Assembly (NCBI RefSeq): GCF_004364175.1
Contig: NZ_SNZW01000017.1
Coordinates: 186,001-250,000 of the forward strand
Length of the DNA: 64,000 nucleotides
DNA from: Maribacter caenipelagi
GTDB taxonomy: Bacteria; Bacteroidota; Bacteroidia; Flavobacteriales; Flavobacteriaceae
Direction: 5' to 3'
Both the position numbers and the translations under genes were made by a program. Below are positions 56,105 through 64,000 of this stretch, piece by piece; the first letter of the stretch is position 1; each line of letters starts with the position of its first letter. Under the pieces are notes generated by a model, which was not told the DNA's origin, did not search any database, and saw only the letters and a list, made by a program, of their open reading frames with translations.

Positions 56105-57004
56105 TTATTTTAATTCAAATTCAGAAGAAGTAATTAAACGTTCGTCTTCAAACACATTTAATGTGTAATTACCTTCCATTAAAGAACCTTCCGGTATAGT
56201 AATAGACTCGCATAAAAACTGGTCTAACCCTGTAAAAACAAACTCGACTCTTTTGCTGTAAACATTACCATTTACGGTAATGGTATTGGCATTATCTTCA
56301 ACAATTTGCTTGTTGGGATCTAAAAATTGTAGATATATTACTTTCTCTTTATTAGCTTCACTCTCATCTGCAAAAACTGTTACGCAACCTCTTAATTTTT
56401 TAATTATAGATGCCTTGTTAGTTTTGGTTGGTCTTGTACCACGAATTAATCTAAAACCACTTCCTTCAGCATTAGCCATTTTCAAATAGCTCTTCGTCTT
56501 TAATTTCTGATTAAGTTCTAATATTTTTCTTCTTTGTAAAGCCTCTGCTTCTGCTAAAGAATTGCTGTTTGTTCTTAGATTTTCAATTTGTTTACGAGAC
56601 TCATCATACTTATCGGTAAGTAACATGTTGTTATAACGTAAGAAATTGTTCTTTAAAAGCAAGCTATCGTTCTTAGATTCTAACCTACGTAATTCTGTTT
56701 TAAATTCTCTTAACTTTTGAACAGTAAAATTTAATCGCCCAACAGAATCTAAAAGCTCTTGAACCCTATATTTAGAATCTTGCAATTCAATTTCGTTCAT
56801 TTCACTTTTTGCAGATAAGCGAGCTACATCTGCTTTCATAATGGTAAGATCTTTTACAAGAATTTCTTTCTCTTGCTCTAAAAAATCTATTTGAGCATTT
56901 GATTGGGCATAACTATAGTAGAATGCAATTAAAAGTGCTATAATAACTGCAACGAAAGCTGCTAGTATTATTTTATAATTGAATTTATTATCTTGACTGT
57001 CCAT
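56105..57004 (-). CDS. Membrane-anchored coiled-coil protein of unknown function
   Basis: The 299-residue protein has one N-terminal membrane helix (about 12-32, IILAAFVAVIIALLIAFYYS), a long coiled coil (about 35-165, heptads rich in Leu, Glu and Lys) and a C-terminal beta-rich domain (about 185-299) with two Cys (CVTVFADE, LCESITIPEG). The C-terminal part should be periplasmic. I recognise no family. It lies upstream of glyS in the same direction and divergent from comF. Confidence 0.7.
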   Translation of the reverse strand: MDSQDNKFNYKIILAAFVAVIIALLIAFYYSYAQSNAQIDFLEQEKEILVKDLTIMKADVARLSAKSEMNEIELQDSKYRVQELLDSVGRLNFTVQKLREFKTELRRLESKNDSLLLKNNFLRYNNMLLTDKYDESRKQIENLRTNSNSLAEAEALQRRKILELNQKLKTKSYLKMANAEGSGFRLIRGTRPTKTNKASIIKKLRGCVTVFADESEANKEKVIYLQFLDPNKQIVEDNANTITVNGNVYSKRVEFVFTGLDQFLCESITIPEGSLMEGNYTLNVFEDERLITSSEFELK

Positions 57005-57044
57005 TTAAAAAGCGGGCTGTAGGTTGTTTAATCTGTAAAATTTG

Positions 57045-57746
57045 ATGAAAAACAGAATTTCAAATATACTAAAGGATGTTACCAACATACTCTTACCTAT
57101 ATCATGTTTTGGATGTAATGCACGATTATATAGAGGAGAGGTTCTTCTCTGTACATCTTGCCGACATCAATTACCTCTTACCGAGTATACATTTAACGAT
57201 GAAAATGCAGTTGACCGTATTTTTTATGGTCGAATTAACATAAAAAAAGCAAATTCATTCCTATTCTTTACCGAAATTGGAATCGTAAAAAACCTCATTC
57301 ATTTCTTAAAATACAAGAATCAAGAAGGTATAGGCGAGTTTTTAGGCAATTGGCACGGTCAAATTTTAAAAGAACAAAATCATTTGCCAAAAATCGACTT
57401 TGTAATTCCCGTTCCTTTACACAGAAAAAAACTTAAAAAGAGAGGTTATAACCAAGTGGCACTTTTCGCGAAGCGAATTGCTTTTCACATCGATGCCAAC
57501 TATACAGATGATATACTGGTGAAAACTGCCAATACAAGAACACAAACCAAGAAAAATAGACTTAATAGGTGGTATGACAACCGATCTTTATATGAAATCA
57601 AAAATGGAGAAACGTTAATAAACAAAACCATATTATTAGTCGACGATGTGATTACCACTGGCGCTACGATGGAAATTTGTGCTAACACCTTCAAAGATAT
57701 CGAAGGTGTTGAGATTTATATTTCAAGTATGGCGGTTGTTCCATAG
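57045..57746 (+). CDS. ComF family phosphoribosyltransferase-like protein
   Basis: The ATG at 57045 gives 233 residues. It has a double zinc ribbon (CFGCNARLY...CTSCRHQLP) and the phosphoribosyltransferase fold with the PRPP loop ILLVDDVITTGATMEICAN, plus IPVPLHRKKLKKRGYNQ and TRTQTKKNRLNRW typical of ComF. ComF is a late competence protein in naturally transformable species; the enzymatic role is not known. It is followed closely by an Ig-like lipoprotein gene. Confidence 0.92.
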   Translation: MKNRISNILKDVTNILLPISCFGCNARLYRGEVLLCTSCRHQLPLTEYTFNDENAVDRIFYGRINIKKANSFLFFTEIGIVKNLIHFLKYKNQEGIGEFLGNWHGQILKEQNHLPKIDFVIPVPLHRKKLKKRGYNQVALFAKRIAFHIDANYTDDILVKTANTRTQTKKNRLNRWYDNRSLYEIKNGETLINKTILLVDDVITTGATMEICANTFKDIEGVEIYISSMAVVP

Positions 57747-57797
57747 AATTAGATTTCTATAAAATATGTTGTTTCTTTGCGATTGATAATTACACTA

Positions 57798-59414
57798 ATG
57801 AGCAGAAAAATTTTAGGTTTTATATTTGTTTTTATCATCGTATTGGTGTCATATCAATGTGCACAACGGGGCACACCTACCGGTGGACCAAAAGATATTA
57901 CACCTCCAGTGTTAACAAGGGCAGAGCCACCTAATTTAACAACCAACTTTACGGGGCAAAAAATTAGATTGTATTTTGATGAATTAGTGAAGCTAAAAGA
58001 CATTCAAAAGCAACTTATAATTTCTCCTCCTTTAAAAAATGCCCCTGTGCTTTCACCTATTGGCAACGCGAATAAATATGTAGAAATCACTATTAAAGAT
58101 ACACTCGAGCCCAATACGACCTATACTTTTAACTTTGGACAAGGTATTGTCGACAATAACGAAGAAAACCCGAAATCGTTTTTCACCTATGTTTTTTCTA
58201 CTGGCGATTATATTGATTCATTAGCGCTTACAGGTGTCGTAAAAGATGCTTTCAAAAAGAAAGCCGACGATTTTGTAAGCGTAATGCTGTATAAAATTGA
58301 TACTAGTTATACCGACTCTACCGTTTACAAGAGACCACCAAATTATATTACTAATACGCTTGATAGCGCAGTTATATTTAAACTTAATAATTTAAAAGAA
58401 GGCAAATATGCTTTGTTCGGTATTAAAGATGCCGCAGGCAATAATTTATTCGATCAGAAAACCGATAAAATAGGTTTTGTAAGAGATACTATAAACTTGC
58501 CTACAGATTCTATTTATTTGTTGAATCTATTTAAGGAAATTCCTGATTATGGCGTAGCAGTACCAAGTATGGAAGCAAGTAATAGAATTAGCTTTGGCTA
58601 TTATGGAGATGGTACCGAAATTTCAATAGAAACCATTACCGAAATACCCGATACCGTCAGAACAAAAATCGTTAAAGAAAGAGAAAAAGACACACTGAAC
58701 TTTTGGTTTACACCGTATGAAATGGACTCTCTTCTTTTTGTAATCACCAATGAGTCTTTAAAAGTAAAAGACACGTTCAAAGTTAAAAATAGAAAAGTTG
58801 AGTTCGACTCTTTAAAGATTTCCATGAGTCAAAATGGAAATATTGAAATGGACAAACCCATTAATCTCTTAAGCAATACACCATTAATTAGTTTTGATAG
58901 TACCAAGATTAAATTGATGGATAAAGATTCTGTTGAAATCGCCTATAATTTAAAACTCGATACCATTGAAAATTTATTGAATTTCAATTTTAAGATTGAT
59001 CCCGACCAAAGCTATAGAATGGAACTGATACCAGGTGCTGTAACTGACTTTTTTGAAACATCTAATGATTCGGTTGCTTATTCTTTTCGAACAAAGAGTA
59101 TTGCAGATTATGGCAACTTAACCTTAAATCTAAATGGCGGTTCAATTGTTTATCCAATAATTGTTCAGCTTACTAACGAAAAAGGAGACTTACAACGAGA
59201 AATTTATGCTACCGAGCCACAAGATTATGCTTTCAACAATTTAAATCCTGGTAAATACCAAGCTAGAGTAATATTCGACATGAACGGTAATGGAAAATGG
59301 GACACTGGTAGTTTCTTAGAATATAGACAACCTGAAAAAATAAGCTATTACCCTACGTTAATAGAACTACGTGCCAATTGGGAAAAAATAGAAACGTTTA
59401 ATTTAATAGATTAA
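57798..59414 (+). CDS. Ig-like (SbsA/Big_5-type) lipoprotein
   Basis: I use the ATG at 57798 (538 residues). A lipobox near VSYQC (Cys about 20) and the start AQRGTPTGGPKDITPPVLTRAEP mark a Bacteroidota family with an N-terminal SbsA-type Ig-like domain (about 35-125, YFDELVKLKDIQKQLIISPP) followed by beta-sandwich repeats and a C-terminal MNGNGKWDTGSF calcium-loop-like motif. It probably lies at the outer membrane. The function is unknown. Its end overlaps the convergent amidase gene by 17 bases. Confidence 0.82.
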   Translation: MSRKILGFIFVFIIVLVSYQCAQRGTPTGGPKDITPPVLTRAEPPNLTTNFTGQKIRLYFDELVKLKDIQKQLIISPPLKNAPVLSPIGNANKYVEITIKDTLEPNTTYTFNFGQGIVDNNEENPKSFFTYVFSTGDYIDSLALTGVVKDAFKKKADDFVSVMLYKIDTSYTDSTVYKRPPNYITNTLDSAVIFKLNNLKEGKYALFGIKDAAGNNLFDQKTDKIGFVRDTINLPTDSIYLLNLFKEIPDYGVAVPSMEASNRISFGYYGDGTEISIETITEIPDTVRTKIVKEREKDTLNFWFTPYEMDSLLFVITNESLKVKDTFKVKNRKVEFDSLKISMSQNGNIEMDKPINLLSNTPLISFDSTKIKLMDKDSVEIAYNLKLDTIENLLNFNFKIDPDQSYRMELIPGAVTDFFETSNDSVAYSFRTKSIADYGNLTLNLNGGSIVYPIIVQLTNEKGDLQREIYATEPQDYAFNNLNPGKYQARVIFDMNGNGKWDTGSFLEYRQPEKISYYPTLIELRANWEKIETFNLID

Positions 59415-60186
59415 ATTCATCCCTATCATTTAAAAAACGAAGTTTATTTCGCACCAGATCGATTTCATCTTTTACCAACTCAACAATAATTGTTTCTTCC
59501 TGCTCAGAAATCGATATTAATTCTCCGAGCGGGTCATATACGCTAGAATGCCCAGGGTATTGATGACCCACCTTGTCTTCGCCTAAACGATTAACTCCAA
59601 CACAATAAACCATATTCTCAATTGCTCTTGCTTTCAACAGTGCATCCCATGCATTTATTCTAGGTGCAGGCCAATTTGCAACATATAATAATACATCAAA
59701 ATTTTCTGAATTTCTGCTCCATACAGGAAAACGTAGATCATAACACACTAAAGGGCAAATAGCAAAACCTTTATATTCTATTACTAATCGTTCTGTACCT
59801 GCCGTATATTTTTCATGCTCCCCTGCCAATGTGAATGTATGCCGCTTATCGTACGTTTCATATTCGCCATTTGGCTTTACAAAGAAGAGTCTATTATAAT
59901 TATTGCCGTTATCATAAAACACCATACTACCCACTATGGCACTATTATTATTGGCAGCCATTTTCTTCATCCAATCTAGGGCTGTATCTCCTTCTTTTTT
60001 TTCTAAATTGTCAGGAGACATTGTAAAACCCGTAGTAAACATTTCCGGTAAAATAATTAAATCAACAACTTCGTCTATTTGGTCAATTTTGGTACCGAAC
60101 ATTTCTCTATTGGCATATGGATCTTCCCAATGTAAAGTAGATTGTATTAAGGCAATTTTTAAACGACCGTTGTGTTTCTCCATCAT
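59398..60186 (-). CDS. Carbon-nitrogen hydrolase, omega-amidase-like
   Basis: This 262-residue nitrilase-superfamily amidase has the triad Glu48 (LILPEMFTTGFTM), Lys114 (YDKRHTFTLAGEHEKY) and Cys148 (CPLVCYDLRFPVWSR). This set of blocks matches omega-amidases (YafV/Nit2) that hydrolyse 2-oxoglutaramate or 2-oxosuccinamate in metabolite repair. Length and residues are complete. The start can be either of two adjacent Met codons. It lies 4 bases after the ankyrin gene. Confidence 0.92.
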   Translation of the reverse strand: MMEKHNGRLKIALIQSTLHWEDPYANREMFGTKIDQIDEVVDLIILPEMFTTGFTMSPDNLEKKEGDTALDWMKKMAANNNSAIVGSMVFYDNGNNYNRLFFVKPNGEYETYDKRHTFTLAGEHEKYTAGTERLVIEYKGFAICPLVCYDLRFPVWSRNSENFDVLLYVANWPAPRINAWDALLKARAIENMVYCVGVNRLGEDKVGHQYPGHSSVYDPLGELISISEQEETIIVELVKDEIDLVRNKLRFLNDRDEFNLLN

Positions 60187-60190
60187 ACTA

Positions 60191-60655
60191 TTACTCCAAT
60201 AAATCTATAAAAGCGTTTAATCCCTGAGTTCTTGCATGATCTAACGCGCTATTTCCTCTATTATCTTTTATGGTTTTATCTGCACCATTAGCGATTAACA
60301 ATTTTGCAATTTCTAGACGATTAAATTGAGCAGCATAAATTAGGCAAGTTGCACCCATAGCATTACGCTCATTCAGTTGCGCCTTCTTGTCTATCAATAG
60401 TTTAACTAAATCAGCAAAACCTTTGAAGCACACACCCATTAACGCTGTATTACCAGATGCATCTATTGCATCGATTTTTGCCCCTTTATCTAATAGTAGT
60501 GTTGCAATCTCCATTTCATCATAATATGTAGCCAAAATTAAAGGTGTAGACCCTCTAGCATCTTTACTATTGACGAGTATAGGATTCTTCTCTAACATAG
60601 CTTTAACCTCATTAAAGCTACCTTCTCTTATCTCTTTAAAAAAAACCTCGTTCAT
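60191..60655 (-). CDS. Ankyrin-repeat protein
   Basis: The 154-residue soluble protein has four ankyrin repeats: GSTPLILATYYDEMEIATLL, GNTALMGVCFKGFADLVKLL, GATCLIYAAQFNRLEIAKLL and GNSALDHARTQ. It has no signal peptide or membrane helix. Such repeats mediate protein binding. Partner unknown. It is transcribed with the omega-amidase-like gene downstream. Confidence 0.9.
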   Translation of the reverse strand: MNEVFFKEIREGSFNEVKAMLEKNPILVNSKDARGSTPLILATYYDEMEIATLLLDKGAKIDAIDASGNTALMGVCFKGFADLVKLLIDKKAQLNERNAMGATCLIYAAQFNRLEIAKLLIANGADKTIKDNRGNSALDHARTQGLNAFIDLLE

Positions 60656-60791
60656 AGATTTGTGTTATAAATTATTCTCATTCACGACAATACGGAAGCA
60701 ATCATATTAAGATGTATTTTCTTACCTCTAACAATTTTTTCCTACCTTAAAGATAATATGTACCTTTAAAAAATTAAAATTCTAAAAACTT

Positions 60792-62987
60792 TTGAAAACA
60801 TTAGCCGTTGACTTTCTTTTAAAAGAGTCCCCCAATGCAATTGCTATCGTCGATACTAAGTTAAACTTTATAAGTTACTCTAACCAGTGGCACCAAACTT
60901 TTAGCTTAAACAAAACCGATAATTTCAATAAAAATTTATTTAATAGTATAATTGAAACCCCTGAACTTTTCAAAACTGCCGTAAATGAAGGTTTAAATGG
61001 AAAAGAGCATGAAAACAATGGTCAAAAATTTATTTTGCCAAACGGCAAATTACAATGGCTGAAATGGAAAATTATACCTTCTAAAATTGAGAACCAAGGT
61101 TTTGATGGAGCTATTATATTTTTAGAGGACATTACGACCGGACAGAAAGAACTTGAGCTATTACATAAAGCTGAAGAAGTTGCCAGAATAGGTTGTTGGG
61201 AACTAGATTTAATTAACAACACGGTACATTGGACAAAAACAACAAAAGATATTCATGAAGTAGACCAGGATTTTGTTCCAAATTTAGAAGAAGGAATAGA
61301 TTTTTACAAAGAAGGAATTCATAGGGATAAAATTACTTATTTAGTAAGCACCGCAATTGCCGAAGGGAAACCTTTTGATACCGAACTCATAATTATTACT
61401 GCCAAAGGAAATGAAGTATGGGTATGTGCAAAGGGCGAAGTTGAGATATTAAATGGAAAAACAGTTAGGCTAGTAGGTACATTTCAAGATATAGATGAGC
61501 GAAAGAAAATTGAATTAGCTCATCAAGAAATCTCAGAGCGACTAAAAATCACTACCCAAACTGCGCAAATAGGTACTTGGGATTATGATTTAATTGCAAA
61601 AAACTTAAAATGGGATAATGAAATGTATCGAATTTTTGATGTGAAGGAAAACCAGTTTTCCGGAGCTTTTGAGGCTTGGTCATCTACAATACATCCTAAA
61701 GATAAAGATCGCGTACTATTAGCGACCAAGAAAGCCATTGAAGGCATAAAAGATTTTGATGAAGAATTTAGAATAGTGCATCAAAACGGATATATCAGGC
61801 ACATTAGAGGCTTATCTAAAACAATTAAAGGTCTAAATGGCAAGCCTGTTAAGATGACTGGTGCAAATTGGGATATTACTGAACTACGTAGTGCCGAACT
61901 TAAATTAGCTAGAAGTACAAAATCATTTACAGAAACATTTGAGCATTCTGCAATTGGTATGGCCTTAGTCGGTTCTGATCTTAAATGGCTAAAAGTGAAC
62001 AAAAGTTTATGCCATAGCTTAGGATACTCTGAAGATGAACTGCTAAAAATTAAAACAACGGATATTACACATCCTGACGATTTACCAAATAGCAAAACCT
62101 TTAAAACCAAAGTGTTCAACGGAAAAAACAGAAATTTACATATACAAAAAAGATATTTTCACAAAAATGGAAATATTGTACATGCTATAATTGGCGTGAC
62201 ACCGGTGAAAGATGATAACGGCAAACCTAGTCATGCGATCACTCAATTTTTAGATATTACGAGTAGAATTGAATCGCAAAAAAAACTTGAAGGCCTTGTT
62301 GAAGTTACCAAAAGCCAAAACGAAAGTCTTACCAATTTTGCCCATATCGTTTCACACAATTTAAGGTCACATTCAACAAATATGACCATGCTGACCAAGT
62401 TCTTAAACGAGGAAGAAGATGAAGACGAGCGTAAAAATTTAAATAAAATGATGGTTAGTGCCACCGAAAGTTTATCTGAAACAATTGCACATTTAAACGA
62501 CGTGGTACAGGTGAAGACCGGGGCGCTTGAAAAATCACAAAGTATTAGCGTTCTCAATACTATTAACCAAATTACAAAAAGCATAAACGGCATACTTGAA
62601 AAACAAAGTGCTATATTAAAAATAGATGTTTCAAAGACCCATTTTGTAAATGCAGTACCTGCCTACCTAGAAAGTATATTTTTAAACATTCTTACAAATG
62701 CACTAAAATATAGCTCGCCAGAACGCACTCCTTTAATTGAAATAGAATCAAAATTAAAAAATGACCATGTTCTTATAACATTTACCGATAATGGTCAGGG
62801 AATAGATTTAGAGAGACATGGCAAAAACATATTTGGCATGTACAAAACTTTTCATAGCCATAAAGACGCAAAGGGTATAGGTCTATTTATTACAAAAAAC
62901 CAAGTAGAATCAATGAGCGGTAGTATTAATATCAAAAGTGAAGTTGACAAAGGAACCACCATGTTTATTAAACTTAAACAAGGTTAA
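60792..62987 (+). CDS. PAS-domain sensor histidine kinase
   Basis: The 731-residue kinase has four PAS domains (about 10-125, 130-250, 255-375, 380-500), a DHp domain with FAHIVSHNLRSHSTNM (His near 521) and a complete ATPase domain (N-box NILTNALKYSS, G1 DNGQGID, G2 KGIGLFI). It has no membrane helix or signal peptide, so it is cytoplasmic. The start is a TTG at 60792: an in-frame stop lies 9 bases upstream and the first internal Met is past residue 270. The response regulator at 62998 follows 10 bases later. Confidence 0.92.
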   Translation: MKTLAVDFLLKESPNAIAIVDTKLNFISYSNQWHQTFSLNKTDNFNKNLFNSIIETPELFKTAVNEGLNGKEHENNGQKFILPNGKLQWLKWKIIPSKIENQGFDGAIIFLEDITTGQKELELLHKAEEVARIGCWELDLINNTVHWTKTTKDIHEVDQDFVPNLEEGIDFYKEGIHRDKITYLVSTAIAEGKPFDTELIIITAKGNEVWVCAKGEVEILNGKTVRLVGTFQDIDERKKIELAHQEISERLKITTQTAQIGTWDYDLIAKNLKWDNEMYRIFDVKENQFSGAFEAWSSTIHPKDKDRVLLATKKAIEGIKDFDEEFRIVHQNGYIRHIRGLSKTIKGLNGKPVKMTGANWDITELRSAELKLARSTKSFTETFEHSAIGMALVGSDLKWLKVNKSLCHSLGYSEDELLKIKTTDITHPDDLPNSKTFKTKVFNGKNRNLHIQKRYFHKNGNIVHAIIGVTPVKDDNGKPSHAITQFLDITSRIESQKKLEGLVEVTKSQNESLTNFAHIVSHNLRSHSTNMTMLTKFLNEEEDEDERKNLNKMMVSATESLSETIAHLNDVVQVKTGALEKSQSISVLNTINQITKSINGILEKQSAILKIDVSKTHFVNAVPAYLESIFLNILTNALKYSSPERTPLIEIESKLKNDHVLITFTDNGQGIDLERHGKNIFGMYKTFHSHKDAKGIGLFITKNQVESMSGSINIKSEVDKGTTMFIKLKQG

Positions 62988-62997
62988 TTAAAAGATT

Positions 62998-63408
62998 ATG
63001 AAAAGTGTTAAAATATGTTGCATCATAGATGACGACCCTATTTTCGTTTATGGAACCAAAAGAATCATAAAAGAAGTAGATTTTGCTAAATCTATTACCG
63101 TTTATTCTAATGGTCAAGAAGCTCTTGACGGACTCATGAGAACATGCATTGCCAACGAACCATTACCAGATGTCATATTTTTAGACCTCAACATGCCAAT
63201 AATGAATGGTTGGGAATTTCTAGATGAGTTTAAAAACTGTAAAAATCCAAGGTCAAAGAAAATTGTAATCTACATTATTAGTTCTTCTGTGGATCCAAGA
63301 GATTTAGAACGGGTTAAAGATTATGAACAAGTAGATACTTACATCCTAAAACCCATTACCCCAGATGATTTAGCTAAAATACTAGGTGCCACGATAGAAA
63401 TTGATTGA
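62998..63408 (+). CDS. Single-domain response regulator, partner of the PAS kinase
   Basis: The 136-residue CheY-like receiver has the acidic cluster CIIDDDPIF, the phosphoacceptor in VIFLDLNMPIMNGWEF, Ser in YIISSSVD and Lys in ILKPITPDD. It has no output domain. Its position directly after the kinase makes it the probable target. It closely resembles the other two receivers in the window. Confidence 0.92.
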   Translation: MKSVKICCIIDDDPIFVYGTKRIIKEVDFAKSITVYSNGQEALDGLMRTCIANEPLPDVIFLDLNMPIMNGWEFLDEFKNCKNPRSKKIVIYIISSSVDPRDLERVKDYEQVDTYILKPITPDDLAKILGATIEID

Positions 63409-63490
63409 AAATTAAAATCCTTAATATTCTAAGAATGTTATTGTTAATAAAAATACGTGAAACTTATTTTTGTCAACTATTAGCAATTAG

Positions 63491-63506
63491 TAAATTATAT
63501 AATTTA
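63491..63506. promoter_or_regulatory. 16-bp AT-only palindrome between two response-regulator genes
   Basis: TAAATTATATAATTTA is perfectly self-complementary. In AT-rich DNA this can arise by chance. Confidence 0.2.
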
Positions 63507-63560
63507 GTCAAATATAATTGATTACAGACTTGACAACCTAAAATCCAATCAAGGTAGGTC

Positions 63561-63568
63561 TACTTTTG
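63561..63568 (+). promoter_or_regulatory. -7 box of the last response-regulator gene
   Basis: TACTTTTG matches TAnnTTTG, 12 bases before the ATG at 63581, so this gene probably has its own promoter apart from the kinase operon. Confidence 0.45.
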
Positions 63569-63580
63569 AAATAATTAAAA

Positions 63581-63988
63581 ATGAGTATATTTTCTAGTTG
63601 TTGTATTATTGATGATGACGAATTTTTTTCTATTAGCAGTAAGAATATTTTAAAGCATCATAACTTCAGCGATAATATTCTTTACTACACAGGTGGACAA
63701 GAGGCTCTCGATGGCCTTATCGGTTTATTAGTTGAAAACATAAAATTACCCGATGTCATCTTTTTAGATTTAAATATGCCTAATAGAGATGGTTGGTCAT
63801 TTTTAGAAGAATTTAAAGATTTGCCTGAAGACAAAATAGGGCATATTAAAATTTATATTACTAGTTCTTTTATTAGCCCTAAATACATGGAAAAAGCTAA
63901 AGACTATAAATTAGTAAAAGACTATATTGTTAAGCCTTTGACCGAAAGTGCCATTAAAAAAATTATTGATTCGAAAGAAGTAATATAG
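63581..63988 (+). CDS. Single-domain response regulator
   Basis: The 135-residue CheY-like receiver has CCIIDDDEFF, the phosphoacceptor in VIFLDLNMPNRDGWSFLEEF, Thr/Ser in IYITSSFIS and Lys in IVKPLTESA. All phosphorylation residues are intact and there is no output domain. It is a close paralogue of the receiver at 62998 (shared GGQEALDGL-like and VIFLDLNMP blocks), probably by tandem duplication, but is separated by 172 bases and has its own -7 box. Confidence 0.9.
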   Translation: MSIFSSCCIIDDDEFFSISSKNILKHHNFSDNILYYTGGQEALDGLIGLLVENIKLPDVIFLDLNMPNRDGWSFLEEFKDLPEDKIGHIKIYITSSFISPKYMEKAKDYKLVKDYIVKPLTESAIKKIIDSKEVI

Positions 63989-64000
63989 AATTACCTCACT

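Noticed and set aside
61781-62593. Two 112-116 codon frames on the minus strand inside the PAS kinase
   Set aside because: Hydrophobic, Ser-rich translations typical of antisense reading of acidic helical proteins; no start context.
63409-63580. tRNA or small RNA in the gap between the two last response regulators
   Set aside because: No cloverleaf, no GTTCRA-type T-loop and no GC-rich stem. Only an AT-only palindrome and a -7 box are visible.

Overview
The window is a gene-dense, AT-rich bacterial chromosome segment from a gliding member of Bacteroidota, most likely family Flavobacteriaceae. The support is: gliding/T9SS genes gldD and gldE beside ssb and mutY; TonB-dependent receptors with CarboxypepD_reg-like N-termini; DUF4270, DUF2807 (GIN), DUF4199 and DUF2007 proteins; a short F1 epsilon subunit; and -7 boxes of the Bacteroidota type TAnnTTTG. 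Shine-Dalgarno sequences are mostly absent. I cannot name the genus from this sequence. I saw no rRNA, tRNA, CRISPR array, insertion sequence or prophage. No gene-free stretch exceeds 300 bases.

Layout. 0-8.3 kb: a large TonB-dependent receptor, the rplU-rpmA ribosomal operon (L21 carries an HhH tail), a DUF4199 membrane protein and an M16 peptidase pair. 8.3-15.4 kb: a GIN-domain protein, an EamA exporter, a secreted HMA protein with a small lipoprotein, a serine racemase/threonine dehydratase-like enzyme, and mutY-ssb-gldE-gldD. 15.5-18.3 kb: an HU protein, a 29-residue very basic protein, RNase G and RecX. 18.3-26.6 kb: the biotin region. bioF-DUF2007-bioD and bioA-ketosynthase-bioB are separated by an oppositely oriented GT39-like gene; a cupin-fold oxygenase follows bioB. 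26.9-33.2 kb: a GAF/PAS protein that lacks an ATPase domain, with a response regulator; an M61 peptidase and a GNAT; a DUF2975/XRE pair with a clear autoregulatory promoter. 33.2-39.7 kb: atpD-atpC, then a receptor plus SGNH-hydrolase lipoprotein. 39.9-44.7 kb: half-size glycogen synthase, DUF4270 lipoprotein, glmS. 44.8-49.8 kb: panC-panD-membrane protein, an esterase-fold protein with no serine nucleophile, a 56-residue membrane protein, radA. 49.8-60.7 kb: a 35-residue membrane protein, aldo/keto reductase, xth, a DUF3575 barrel with a FecA-like receptor, glyS, a coiled-coil membrane protein, comF, an Ig-like lipoprotein, an amidase and an ankyrin protein. 60.8-64 kb: a PAS histidine kinase and two single-domain response regulators.

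Most genes are core metabolism or housekeeping. The points that most deserve a second look are: an intact ketosynthase inside the biotin operon, carrying an apparent in-frame repeat insertion; a textbook terminator hairpin inside the first codons of the gene after panD; tandem 7-bp repeats between atpD and atpC; a kinase-like sensor without a catalytic domain; and an operator palindrome sitting at the start site of the DUF2975/XRE operon. I found no convincing new defence or mobile system.
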